Below, in pieces: positions 35,695-48,244 of a DNA stretch of 64,000 nt. Numbering within the stretch: position 1 is the first letter of the stretch; each line of letters begins with the position of its first letter. The DNA comes from Zantedeschia hybrid cultivar (Eukaryota; Streptophyta; Magnoliopsida; Alismatales; Araceae), in NCBI GenBank assembly GCA_030544215.1, contig JARZZO010000014.1:18138234-18202233 (forward strand), written 5' to 3'. The position numbers were made by a program, and so were the translations under genes. The notes beneath the pieces are model-generated. The model ran no database searches and was not told where the DNA came from. It was given only the letters and a program-made list of their open reading frames with translations.

Positions 35695-38600
35695 GTAGGC
35701 ACGGCCATTGGCGTTGGTTTTCTTCACAATTTCCGGTGGGCAATCAGATCTTCTGCTCGTATTTTGTAGCGTCTGCAATTTGTATACTTAGGAAATCCGT
35801 GTGAAGCGGCTAGTCAGTGTGATTCCTCTCTCTCACTGGGAGCAGCAGATAACCAAGCTCAAGTGATGCTTGACTAAAAGAATTCAAAGGAAAAAGTTTT
35901 TGGACATTGTTTTACAGAGGATATGCTCATTTGCCAGGCAAAAGGATGTGATTGCTTGTCTTAAAGTTTCGGTAAACCATCTCTTGAGCAGTCCTACCGT
36001 GTTGGAAATCCCAGGCACGCAAGGCAATAGGTCCCTCTGCTGGCTAGGTGGCAATTCGTGAGCCAGGCACCTTAATATCGAGGACCCTTTTCTTAAAATC
36101 AATTGTTACCATCTAATAACCCAAGATGATACCCTTTGCCTTTTTTATGCATCATAAGAGAAAGTGGTGAGATGGTTGTAGAAAGAAAGAGGGAAATGGG
36201 ATAGTTGAAGATAGCCAAAAATGAGAGAAAAGTTATGGTGGGAAATTTAGTGCGTAAGGTGCCTTGCATTGCAGGAGGCTAGGGCTGCAAATGAACCAAT
36301 GGTCCAATACACTCAATGAACAGCTCATGAGAGGGTCGATAACAGCTTTGCTCGTTTATTAAGCTAAGTAAACAAGTTTGAATGAAAATTTAAGCTCTGT
36401 TCCTTACAAGGTTTGCCGACTCGTTGATCCGGATCCATGGAATTCTTGCATGGATCGGGAGGCTGAATCGGGCCCATCGATCTCGATCCGAATTGGGATC
36501 GGATCGACCATAATCGGTTGAAATCAGCCGATTTTGGCCGGATTGGGTCCCGCCGATCTCGATCCGAATCGGCTGATCAGGATCGGGATCGGCTGATTCT
36601 GCATTCCATGTTCGGATTGGGTCGGATCTCCTCAAATACAGTACAATACGGATTCGACTCGGACCGACTCGCACGAGTCAAGTCAATGACTTTGTTAAAA
36701 AAATTAAAAAATAACAAATTTAAATTATATTTTAGAGAAAGATACTCTATTAATTCATATAAAAGTATGATTTTACTTATCAAATGAGTAAAACTCAATT
36801 TAAAACAAGTCTTTATGTATGTATGATTATATTGAGATGGTACGATTCAATCTGACCTGGTCCGCGCCAACAGATCGGGTCGTCCCATATATGAGTCGGC
36901 TCGATCTGGTATGATACGACAAAGCTTGTTCTTTAAATGAGCTAAGCTTAAACACATGCTAGCTCGGCTCAATTATGTTCATGACAAGCTTGTTTAAGTA
37001 CTCGTTAAGAGCTTGTGTCAGTACTCATTAATAACTTGTTTACATATTAAAAGCTTGTTTAAGTACTCATTAAGACCTTTTTTAAGTACTCATTAAAACC
37101 TCTTTTAAGCATTCATTTAATTATTCTATTCATTAGTAAACTTAGTTAGTAAGATATCTAATGTCTTATAGAGTTTTATATCAAGTAAGTAGGGGTGCAA
37201 ACAACTTGATATTCACTATAGTTTGGTCTGAGTTTATAATTTTAAATTTAAAAAATAGATTAGATCTATCATGGATTCATTGGGCTTGTGAGCTACTTGA
37301 TACTTGACTCGAGCTTGTTGAATATCTAAACAAAGTAACAAACCAAGCTTGAACAATTATCATAGATACTCGGCTTGAAATCAAACTTGATTAAAATTAG
37401 TCAAACCAAGTTTGAATAGGTAAATCTCGGCTTGACTTGGCTCGTTTGCACCCTTGCCATTCCAATCTATCCAATGCCACATCTGTAGTTCTACCCAAGA
37501 AGCTTAAGTCCCTTCTTAGTTTTTACCATGTCTAACCATTTCATCTCAGGTCTGTTCATTTCAGGCCTTCCTTGAGTTATCTTACCCTTCTCCACTTGGA
37601 TTTGATCATACTTTCTAATTGCCGGTGCACATGACTGAACTGAACTTTGCTTTTAGTAAAATCACTGTTATCAAGGTGCCCGCCTAGGTGCCACCTAGGT
37701 GCCAATGCGGAATTCAAACTGCTAGGTGCTGGGCTGCTTTTTCCATGGGCCAAAAGGTGCCCAAGGCACTTGACAAGGTGCCTAAGGTGCCCACCCAGGT
37801 AACTGTATCAGACCTGCTGACCCATTTTGAGGTTCTCACTCTCTCATTGTATATTTCATCCAATTAGCATTGTTGAAACTTCATTTTTTCTTAGTGATAA
37901 TATTTTTTATTGTGTTTTACATTATTCCATCATATATATTGTTGTTGTAAGCATTATGTTACAGATTTTGGAAGAATAAGTTGACAAACATGTGTTAATA
38001 TGTTTTACTATGAAATATCATTTTTTATAATTATTTTTCAGTCACATATTTAATTTTGATACTTCAATCCAATAGACTGCCTATTAATTTTCATATTAAT
38101 GTCATATTAGTGTTATTTTCTTGTATTTTTTATATTAGTGTCATATTATTGTAATATTGAATATATTATTGTCAACTAGGCACCTAGGCGACCTTAGGCG
38201 GGTGCCTAAGCGCTTAGGCACTCAGAGACCCCAAGTATGCATTGGCCCTTGGGTCGCCTTACCGCCTTGATAACTATTAGTAAAACATAAAGACACCAAA
38301 GCCACATTTATAGGTTGACTACTTCCATTAAGCCAAACTCCAGCATCGGACCTTCACGTTGGTTCAAACAACTCCTCTTGAATTTCCTGTCTTCTCCTGG
38401 CAGTACTTGCTTTACTTGATTCTTTCTTCTTTATGTAGTTTCGAAATTAGATCCGAACCTCTGAAGGAACTTCAACACATGATGGAGCTTCACCTTTTAT
38501 TCTAGCAAGGTGTTGTTTGAATCGCTAGACCCCGCCAGAGATTATTTGGTTGCAATATTTTCTCTGGCTCATGTCCACCGGTGTGCAATGAGCCCAAGTA

Positions 38601-40644
38601 GGATCAATGCTAAGAGGGTTCCCAAAGGGCGCTCAGTAGCACCTTGAGATGCCATTCTTTAGGCAATTGAGTTGTTCACAACACTTCGACTGTCAAAAGG
38701 CAAATAAAGATGCTGAGAACAATAATGTAAAAAGAAAAAAATTGCTAAACAAAGGTACAAGAGTTTAGAAGAAGATGAGAGAAAGAAAGAGAGAATGTGC
38801 AGTAGGAAGTCTTGTAGAGATCGCCGAGCTTGTAGTCATGGGAGAGACCGAGAGAGAATTCTACGATTGAGAGGGTGTGAGAGACAGTGAGAGTGTGCAA
38901 GAGTTAGAGAGTAAGAGAGACTTGTGGAGCCTTAGGAGGGCCTTGGGGGGGTGTGTGTGTTAAAAAAGACCCCCAAGGAAACAGCCAACAACGGCTAGTT
39001 TGAAACCCAAACTAGCCGTTGGGGGTGGGATCGGTGTGATCCGGGCCGATCTTGGCCCATATCGGCTGATCCGGCACCTAGACTCGGCTAGGTTATCCGG
39101 GATCGTCACGGTTGGCCAAAATTTGATCCGGATCGACCGATATGGGCCAAGTTTTCAAACATTGGTTGCAACAAACTATTTAGAGAAAAAAAGATCATTG
39201 AAAGGAAGGCTGAGTCAATAACTGATGAAGCAGCTGCCCCTATCGTGGCCCTAGCATGCTGCTTTCTGAAGCAGTAATGGGCCTGGATTAGGACCATGGG
39301 TGAAATGTCTCTTGAAAAACATCTGCTGATGTCTGCTTTGATGAAGGATGAAGCATCTCTTCTTTCGTTCCTTATAATTGCGCCCGCTATGTTGTTGGTT
39401 CAAGGGACTAAGGAGCCAAAAGCCTCACAGCTCTTGTTTGCACACTGCATGCAATTGGCCCCTTCGTTAAATTCCTAAAGCTCTTTCTTTGATGTTTGCA
39501 CAAAAAATTCACAAACAATGTCATCATCTCCTATATTGCTGTCCTTGAGAATTTCTTCTACTCAAGTTTGGAGTGATAGTCCACATGATGAATACGCTTT
39601 ATCTTTCCACATGCGACCAACCTGGAGGTTTGATGCAACGTTCACATCTTCATGTGGAGTAATTCTAAATGATATTGATAGAAGTAGCAACCAGGGCCTT
39701 GCCTTATCTTGAAAAAATCAAGACTAGCTCCCCGCCATTTATGTTGCATTTACCCTCGAGCAATTATATGCAGAAAGAATGGTGGTGAAAGGCGGAGGAC
39801 TACAAAGAACAACTACACAAGGTTCCAAGAAACATGAATTGACGTACACATGAAGGCTGTTTGTGGAATGCAGACATCCGAATACGGGATTGTCTTAGAA
39901 ATTATAAATAACTAGGAAAAACAGCAGTGTACATGTATAAAAAAATGAAGTAGGGTATAGACATAGTCCAGAATTATAGTCAAGAAGCATACTTGAGAAT
40001 GGTTACAACTAAGAAAAGAAGGGAAACGGGAGCAGCTCAGTGCTACAAGGCCCTGCTGTTGTGGGTCAGGGGAGGGTCAATTGTATGCAGCCTTACCCCT
40101 GCTTTCTGCGAAAGAGGTTGTTTTCTGGAACTTGAGAAAGATTCCTTACATGAAAGCTCAAAGGCAATATGAGGCTGCAATGTTTAAGCAACAAAAGCTA
40201 TAGCAAGTTGTTGCAGCATGTGTGCCATATAATAAGGAATAGGAGTATGTATGCATCTAATAGGGATGACATTTTATGTCAAGAGGCACCATTTAAAAAA
40301 TGCTGCAGCATCTAAAATAAAGGTAGAAGTCATTGTTTTAGTAGTGTAGTAGTTGGATTAGTAACTATCTAGGAATTCAGCATGGGCCGTAACACACGTC
40401 TTATCAATGCCAATTTTACTTGGTATCGAGGGAGCGATAACATCAATTGAGACCCTGTATTGTTTTCATGGAGCATATTAGTTTAATATTGGTCAGTAAA
40501 TACAACTGAGAATCTACATCATTCATCAGTTTTCGTGTTCTATTTCAGCATGTATGAGTTATTTGTAGATATAAATCTCTGTTAATGGAATTGCTTAACA
40601 GTGAAGTCTTTCTTTCTAGCTAAATTAGAATTTTATTTCTACAG
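35695..40644 (+). other. Kinesin intron 2 (4.95 kb) with repeats
   Basis: Bounded by gtaggc and ctacag. It contains repeats rich in gatcgg and gatccg strings (about 36420-36680, related to 39020-39150), a gctcgg/gagctt dispersed repeat (36900-37450), the hAT MITE at 37662-38277, GA-rich sequence (38760-38935) and two strong hairpins (38941-39020). No gene recognised inside. Confidence 0.7.
37654..38285. mobile_element. hAT-type MITE with 8-bp target duplication
   Basis: Element body 37662-38277 (616 bp). The ends are gttatcaaggtgcccgcc on the left and, read in reverse complement, gttatcaaggcggtaagg on the right. Both flanks carry the identical octamer tagtaaaa (37654-37661 and 38278-38285), the duplication size of hAT transposons. 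Outer parts are rich in gcctaggtgcc-type repeats, the centre is AT-rich, and no transposase is present. Confidence 0.8.
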
Positions 40645-41986
40645 GTTTTTGGCCATTTGGCACAGCAGAAAGATTTGTATGATCAAGCTGTTGTCCCAAT
40701 TGTGAAAGAGGTTTTAGAGGGCTTTAATTGTACCATTTTTGCTTATGGCCAAACCGGTACAGGAAAAACATATACAATGGAAGGGAAAAGCAGAAAATCG
40801 AAGGTAAGTTTGGAATCTCATGGACTTTGTTCAGTTTTTTTAATGTTTATTTGCTTCATTCTCTCATTGATAATGGAAGTTTATTAACAAAAACATCATT
40901 CAATTTGTTATAGTACCTTATCCTGCCCCATCGTGATATGAATTTTACAGAGTGGACCCAGAGGTCAGTTGCCCCCAGATGCAGGAGTAATACCCAGAGC
41001 TGTTAAACAGATATTCGATACATTAGAAGGTCAAAATGCTGAATACAGTGTTAAAGTTACATTCCTTGAGTTGTACAATGAAGAAATCACAGATTTGTTA
41101 GCTCCTGAAGGGCTTCCAAAGGTTGTTTTGGAAGAGAAGCAGAAAAAACTGTTACCTCTTATGGAAGATGGAAAAGGGAGTGTTCTGGTGCGTGGTCTTG
41201 AAGAAAAAATTGTAACAAGTGCGGGAGAAATTTTTACTCTTTTGGAAAGAGGTTCTGCTAAACGTCGCACTGCTGAGACCTTATTAAACAAGCAATCCAG
41301 GTCATCTTTTGTATATAGTTTTCTGTATATTCTGTTAACACAAGTATTGCATCTTCTTTGTTTTTGAATATATTGTATTCTTTTTTGTTTTCTTCTAGTC
41401 GGTCACATTCTCTATTTTCTATTACTATCCATATCAAGGAGGTAACTCCAGAAGGTGAAGAGCTTATCAAATGTGGGAAGCTAAACCTTGTTGACCTTGC
41501 TGGGTCAGAAAATATTTCTCGTTCTGGTGCCAGGGAGGAACTGTATATTGTTTTAAGTTCATTGTTTTATTTTGGTATCCTTTGAATACAAGATACCATA
41601 TCCTTCAGGCTACTTCATATACGTTGGCAGTAACTTATGTTACATTTTCTTTTTACATAAAAAGTTTGACACATCCCATTTCTTACAATCATTTCTTTGA
41701 TGATTGCCATTTCTTTTTCTAGGGCCGTGCAAGAGAAGCAGGAGAAATTAATAAGAGCTTGCTTATGTTGGGTCGTGTTATTACTGTTTTGGTTGAACAC
41801 CTTGGGCATGTTCCATACAGGTTCCAGCCTTCAAGTGCATAATTGGTTATTCACAGTTCGTTTCCTGCCCTTCCTCTGTTCCATCACTACCAAAGATGTG
41901 TTCTTTGCAGGGAAAGCAAGCTCACTCGCTTGCTTCGTGATTCACTTGGTGGGAAGACTAAGACATGCATTATTGCAACAGTTTCA

Positions 41987-42380
41987 CCATCTGTTTACTG
42001 TCTTGAAGAAACCCTTAGTACATTGGACTATGCTCACAGAGCAAAGAACATAAAGAACATACCTGAGGTTTGTTATTGATAGAATACCTCTTGCATGAAT
42101 CTTGCACCCCTTTGGGAGCCCATCTCTATGACCATTTGTATTGCTCATTATTTTTGAAAACCTCTGCCCATCTTGCACCCCTTTGGGAGCCCATCTGTTT
42201 ACTGTCTTGAAGAAACCCTTAGTACATTGGACTATGCTCACAGAGCAAAGAACATAAAGAACATACCTGAGGTTTGTTATTGATAGAATACCTCTTGCAT
42301 GAATCTTGCACCCCTTTGGGAGCCCATCTCTATGACCATTTGTATTGTTCATTATTTTTGAAAACCTCTGCCCATCTTGC
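41987..42380 (+). repeat. 204-bp tandem duplication of kinesin exon 7 end
   Basis: Bases 41987-42190 are repeated from 42191 to about 42380 with a single difference seen (gctcatt versus gttcatt). The copied unit holds the last 81 bases of exon 7, its GT donor and about 120 bases of intron 7. The second exon fragment has a donor but no acceptor, so normal splicing should skip it as intron. Confidence 0.95.
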
Positions 42381-44024
42381 TATTTGATTACCGTAACTGC
42401 AAATGCTTATTTAGTTTTTTTAATAAACTATGTGGTTTATGGTTGTTAAAGAATTGATTTCACTATCATGGTTTGTTCTGAAGATGATCCATGTTGCATG
42501 GCCGAAGCTATCATGGATTGAGCTCTTAGCTAAAAATGGTGTATCCATTTTTATTTATATAGTTTATTGGAATTAGTTTTGCATTCCCGAATCTGTTGCA
42601 TGCTGGATTGGTTGGGTTCCATTTACAGATTTATGTAGGTGTTATTACATTATCTCATAGATTCATATATGTTTCATATTTTGGTACTCTCTTTAGAGCT
42701 TTTGTTCTTAATAATAAATGCTTATCCACCCTCAGAGGGGACTTGTGATAAGCTGAAGCTCAGGATAAATTCAAAGTAATATCCTGAGGAATCAGACCAT
42801 CTGTTTTGGCAATTGGTTTCTCATCTTTTACTGTTTTTGGCACAAATGTAGAGCACATACCCCAACACTCATATTTGACATCTTTAGGTGAACCAAAAAA
42901 TGATGAAATCCGCATTGATCAAGGACTTATATGGGGAGATTGAGCGCCTTAAATCTGGTGAGCAATCATCATTGGGGGTTCACTTTACTATGTTGTGGGG
43001 AATCATTTTTGGATGAAGTGGTGACATCGAATGTGAATCATTAATCCTCATTATCATTGCTTGTGAAGTCTTGTTATACCAGAGGTGTATGCTGCTCATG
43101 AGAAGGTTGGAGTTTACATACCAAAGGAATGGTACTTACAAGAGGAAAGTGAAAGGAAGGTATGCCCCTTAAGAAAAAGTTTGGTTTAAAAATGATATCT
43201 AAAGTACTTGTATGATTCATCTTTTCATTTTACAAACAGAAAATTTTATGGGTATGTGCTGTAAGAACTTAGTTCTAAATGTGCTTACTAGGATCTATTT
43301 AGTCTCTTCATGTTTGGCTTATTTGTTACCCTTTTCTCTTGAAGGCAATGGCTGACCAGATTGAGCAGATGGGCGTTATGCTTGAGGTCAATCAAAAGGC
43401 GAACCACTACTTTCAGTTGGCATTCTATGTTAATCACGGTATTCTCTCAAAAATTAAGGTTCTGATTATTCTCGAAGTGTTTTCACATCCATGCTTATTG
43501 AACAGCGAATGGATGAGCTGAAAGATAAGTACAAAGCTCAGCTGCAGCAGTGCTATGATCTGAGCCAAAAACTGGATGTAACAGAGGCAATATTTCTTAC
43601 ATAGCTGTTTCTTGTAATTTAATAATGACATGAACAAGAGTATTGATTGTTGAAAATTTAACATTTTCAGAGAAATCTTGATCATACAAGTAGGTACTTG
43701 ACACTACAAAGGAAGATCTGAAACTTTCCCAGTATAATCTGAAGGAGGACTTCATAATAGCTGAACAGAGGAAGGCAGGTAAGGATATTTTTGTATAAGC
43801 TTTTCATCTTCAGCACCATTCATACTATTTTTAATCTTCCAAACTTTTGAAACAGAAAATGCCTTGGCACATCAGGCATGGGTTCTGTGATCTGACTTGG
43901 AGACATCGCTACGTGATAATGCTTCATTGTATTTTAAGATTGGTAAGTTTTCCATATATTTTGCAATGTCTTAAAAAGCAAATTTGTTGTTTATTATTGG
44001 CATTATCTCTATGTACATACATTC

Positions 44025-44032
<8 letters not shown>

Positions 44033-44069
<37 letters not shown>
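44033..44069. repeat. (GA)n microsatellite in kinesin intron 13
   Basis: Uninterrupted ga repeat of about 36 bases. A second long (GA)n lies at about 51292-51332 just past the kinesin stop codon, presumably in the 3' UTR. Confidence 0.95.
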
Positions 44070-44072
<3 letters not shown>

Positions 44073-45140
44073 ACAACCGTGATCTTGTAAATGGGCTGGT
44101 AGCATTCCGATCTGAGTTGTTCAATCTTGATCGAACGATTGAGTTTAAAAGGAATGGCACCAAAGGGTGCAGGTCAGATGCAGACTGGTTGAAATGGCCC
44201 AGCCTGCCCAACCAAGTGACAGCACCTGCTGCTGCACTAAGATTAGGTGGCTGGACGAGTGGACGATTTTACCCAGCCTCCCTCTGCCCTAAGCACTTGT
44301 TCAACAATCCTTTTTTTCAGGGATTGTGTGCGTGTGCATGGTTTTTTGTGATATATCTCAGAAGCACAATTCTTGTTTACTATCACAAATGTGCTCGTGT
44401 GTGTGTTGACCACTTCTCATGTGTATCCTAGATAGAAAAGAGAAACTGAGTGCTGCAAATCAGTCGATTGTGGACAATTTCCAAGCAGACCTTGAAGAAA
44501 AGATAAGGGCACTTTGCAGTACCCTTGCTTCTTTCATGGCTCGGCAAAGAAAGCAACTTGAATGTGCAGAAGAAATTTGCAAATCTTGTTTAGAATTCCA
44601 TGATAAGATTGGTTTCGTGCTAAGCTGCTTGTGCTTTCATGATATTTTAATTATTGAAATCAATCTTACTAGATTTATAACTGAACTTTCCGTTGTTTTC
44701 TATCTTAATTATGGATCTTTGGAGTGCAGTCATCAATGGAGCTAACAAAGAAAGTATCAGCTTCAAGTGCTTTGTATATTTCTCACATTGAAACAATTCA
44801 AAATGTTGTCAGATTGCATAAGGCAAACATAAATAACAGTCTTGAGGAGATGTCTTCATTGGGTTCTGCAAATTGTGGTTCTCTTGAAGAAGTGAGCAAC
44901 TATATTTTGTTGTGACTTACTCTAGACTTAATAGGACATCTTTCAGTGACTGTCTTTAATTAGTTTGTCTAACCTTCAGTTTTGCGTTCCTGCTTTTGCA
45001 CTAGGTACTATCTTCAGGGGAGCAAGTAGCAGATGGCATAGTCGATGATATTCAAGGGCTGTTGTTGAATCAGCGAGGGGAAATTGCTCATTTTGCTCAG
45101 GAGCTTCGTGAAGTTCGTTCATATTTTTTTACCCAGTAGC

Positions 45141-48100
45141 CATGTTGATGCGGGACAGGAGGAGGGGGGGGGGGGGTAGACCGGAAGTAGGAGAAGAGAG
45201 GGGGTTGGAGGAGAAGAAGACTAGGGTTCCCGTCCCGTCTCGGGAGAAAACACGCAGCGGCGGCTCTTCATTTCAAAATTCTTCTTCAATGCTTTCCCAC
45301 GAAAGGATACAGGACAATATATAGACTCCTCAAAGAAACCCTAATAGGAAAATTACTAAACTACCCTTAGGACTCCGAAAATAACTAAAAAAAACATGTG
45401 AAAATTGCAGATAAATTAAAAGACTCCCAATGGGCCCCTAATGGGCCAAATGAACTGCACATTGGACCTTAGACTCCATTCCAGCCGCTCCTGGATCCCC
45501 ATCATTCTCCCCTGGTTCGAAAAAATTCGTCCTCGAATTTTAAAATGAGTCAATTTCCATGGGGGAATGATGGTAGCATGCTCGGAAAACAACACCGATG
45601 ACCCATGAATCATCGCGCGCATGAATGCTCCAACCTGAGGAGAAAATTGTGCCTCGACGTCGCTCCATATGTGATCAAAATCATGCAAACTGATAACATC
45701 TTTAACGACCTTCGGCTGATCGACTACATCTCTCAGTAGTGGTTCTGTCCTCGGCTCGTTCCCTTTAGTGGGGAAGAGGTCATTATCTGCTATAGGCGTC
45801 ACTGATTCGACCTCCCCAAATATTCATCTTCTAGGGCTGGATCGGCCACATAGTGCACCTCCTTCATTTGATTTTCATACTCCTCGATCATCGTTGGGTC
45901 GGCCTCATAGATAACATCTTTTGGCTTGGTCAGCTTGGCAAGCATGGCAGAAATCTTCTGAAGTTCACTCCTCATCTGGGAGCTCTCGCGATCATGATAA
46001 GTGGCATTGAGAATAAGAAAGGGTGCCTGGTATCCCTCAGGTCGTATAAGACAATCTCGTCCAGTCTGATCAATCACAACTTGCCGCTCATCGATCCATT
46101 CTCTACCCAAACCGATATATGAGCCATGAGATATGATCTTGCACCATGCATTATTATAATACCTGACGGATCGGGAAGTACTGCTGCTCTTTAAGAGATG
46201 GAAAAATGGCACATAGACTCGGTTTCCAGAGACCATTACGTAGTCCGTGTGGGAGATAGAATCCACAATAGATTGTGAAATAACATTGTCGAACGAAGTT
46301 GCCTCAAGATACACCTTAGTTTTCACAGAATTGGGTAACTCTACCTCAAAGCTAAAATCCATGATCATAAAATGTACCACTGGCCAAAGAAATGGTGGAC
46401 GAGGTCCGCCTCACTGCAAGGATGCCAATGGTACGATCGGCATAAGAATCGGAGCTCAAATCATCATCCTCGATATGCGTGCAAAAAGTGGCACGCAAAA
46501 CGAGGTAAGAGGGCACTAGCTGCTGCGAAATCTGTGCGCTGGGATGCTGGCACGCAAATCGAGGCAAATCTGGGAACAACACACTGGATCCGAGTTGGCC
46601 TCGTCGAGATGGATCCGACGGCGCAAACGGTGCACAAATCGGAGTCCGGAAAGACCTCGAACGGCGAGCCCGAGTGCCCTCGTAAAGCGTGCAAGTGCGC
46701 CACGCAAAACGAGACGCTGCTGTCAGGTGGAATGTACAGCGAGGTCGGCCTCGCCGATACGAACCCAACAGCGCTGGCGGCTCGCAAATCGGAGCACATA
46801 CGAGTTCTCGGCGATGGCGGTGCGATAAGAACCCCCTAGTGCACCGCCCGGACACTGTAGCAAACCGGCAGATTTGTGCATGAGCTGGGTTGAACCGGTT
46901 CGGCTGAACCACTCGACTTGGCTACCGGTTCGCTTGCTGGGTCGGATCCGGGTCTAATGAACCGGTTCAGGTGAACCGATGCTCAAGTTAAACGGATCCT
47001 GGGGCTTATGCAGTCGGATTCAGACCCGTTAGGATTCGAATCCAAACGACCCGATACGAGGGGTCGTCTTCCCCAACCCCTCCAACCCTAACAACGTAAG
47101 GGGAGGCGGCGAGGAAGGCAGCGGCGGCCGAGCGCAGTGGCGGTGCCCGGCGCCGGCGGTGGGAGATGGCGACGGCGACAACGGCTGCGGGTCGAGCGAC
47201 AGGCAGCGATGGCGCCGGCAGCATGCCTCAATAGCGCAGGTGGCGCTGGCTGACGGTGGCTCCGGGAGTCTGCGGCTAGGGCGGCGGAAGCTGACGACTC
47301 TGGCAGCGATGGTGTGAGGCAGAAGCTGATGATGAAGGCGGTGGCTTCGGTAGAGCCACACGACGGCGACGGCGACGCGCGGAGGTCTCCTTTCTCCTCT
47401 TCCTCTTTCACGCGAACCAGGCGGCGATGCCACAGGGAGCGGGGTGGCGTGGAGTTCCGGCCAGTCGCGTCGAAGTCGGGGGGGGGGGGGAACGGGAGTG
47501 GCCGGCGGTGCGCGGGCTCGCCGGAGACCCGACCAGGTTGCGTGGAAGGGGTCGTGGCCGGCGGTTCCTTGCAGGGATGGCCCGTCTCAGGCCTGTGTGT
47601 AGCAGGGGAGGGGCACGCGGGGAGGCCACCGGGGAGGCCGGTTCGTGCCTGTGTGCGGTGGAGCGGGCGGAGGGAGTTCTCGGGTAGGCCCCGTCCGGCT
47701 CGCAGGGTGGCGGCAGGAGCCGGGGTTCGCCGGGGACCGACCTGGCCGCGTGGACAGCTTCGTGGAAGGCCGGTCCTTGCAGTGGAGAAACCAACACAGC
47801 GCTGGGAGAGAGAGGAGGAAGGTTCAAGAAGAAGAGAAGGCAGTGGAGGCACGATGGGGATCGGAGTTGGGCTCTGATACTAAGTTGATGCGGGACAAGA
47901 GGGGGGGGGGGTAGACCGGAAGTAGGAGAAGAGAGGGGGTTGGAGGAGAAGAAGACTAGGGTTCCCGTCCCGTCTCGGGAGAAAACACGCAGCGGCGGCT
48001 CTTCATTTCAAAATTCTTCTTCAATGCTTTCCCACGAGGGGATACATGACAATATATAGACTCCTCAAAGAAACCCTAATAGAAAAATTACTAAACTACC

Positions 48101-48244
48101 CCTAGGACTCCGAAAATAACTAAAAAAAACATGTGAAAATTGCAGATAAATTAAAAGACTCCCAATGGACCCCTAATGGGTCAAATGAACTGCACATTGG
48201 ACCTTAGACTCCATTCCAGCCGCTCCTGGATCCCCATCACATGT
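45141..48244 (-). mobile_element. Non-autonomous LTR retrotransposon in kinesin intron 16
   Basis: LTRs 45146-45504 and 47886-48239 (359 and 354 bp, TGATG...CATCA) are flanked by the perfect target duplication catgt (45141-45145, 48240-48244). In minus orientation the 5' LTR is followed by ACTTAGTATCAGAGCCC (47882-47866), the initiator tRNA-Met PBS with one change. The PPT CCAGGGGAGAA precedes the 3' LTR (45515-45505). No gag, protease, RT or integrase is present in the 2.4-kb interior. One frame next to the 3' LTR can be read as NSRTNFFEPGENDGDP, which resembles the 3' tail of gypsy chromovirus polyproteins. That suggests a deletion derivative mobilised in trans. LTRs differ at only about ten positions by eye, so it is young. 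Confidence 0.9.
45416..46380 (-). CDS. Unknown ORF carried by the 3.1-kb LTR element
   Basis: A frame from 46380 to 45799 encodes 193 aa (VELPNSVKTKVYLEATSF, VRYYNNAWCKIISHGSYIGL, a stretch of polar helix near the end). It stops, and a second frame continues from about 45820 to 45416 (SLHDFDHIWSDVEAQF and further). The two probably formed one ORF, split by a frameshift near 45800-45820. I recognise no domain. It could be element-specific or captured host sequence. Amino-acid composition is protein-like and the stretch is AT-balanced, unlike the GC-rich 46900-47880 half of the interior. Confidence 0.35.

Noticed and set aside
46352..46912. 186-codon frame in the 3.1-kb LTR element
   Set aside because: Composition is Arg/Ser/Cys-rich and several overlapping frames are equally open on both strands. 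No support beyond openness.
47088..47877. Long open frames on both strands, up to 254 codons
   Set aside because: GC-rich low-complexity interior of the 3.1-kb LTR element. The frames are rich in Pro, Arg and Ser, overlap in several frames and show no domain.
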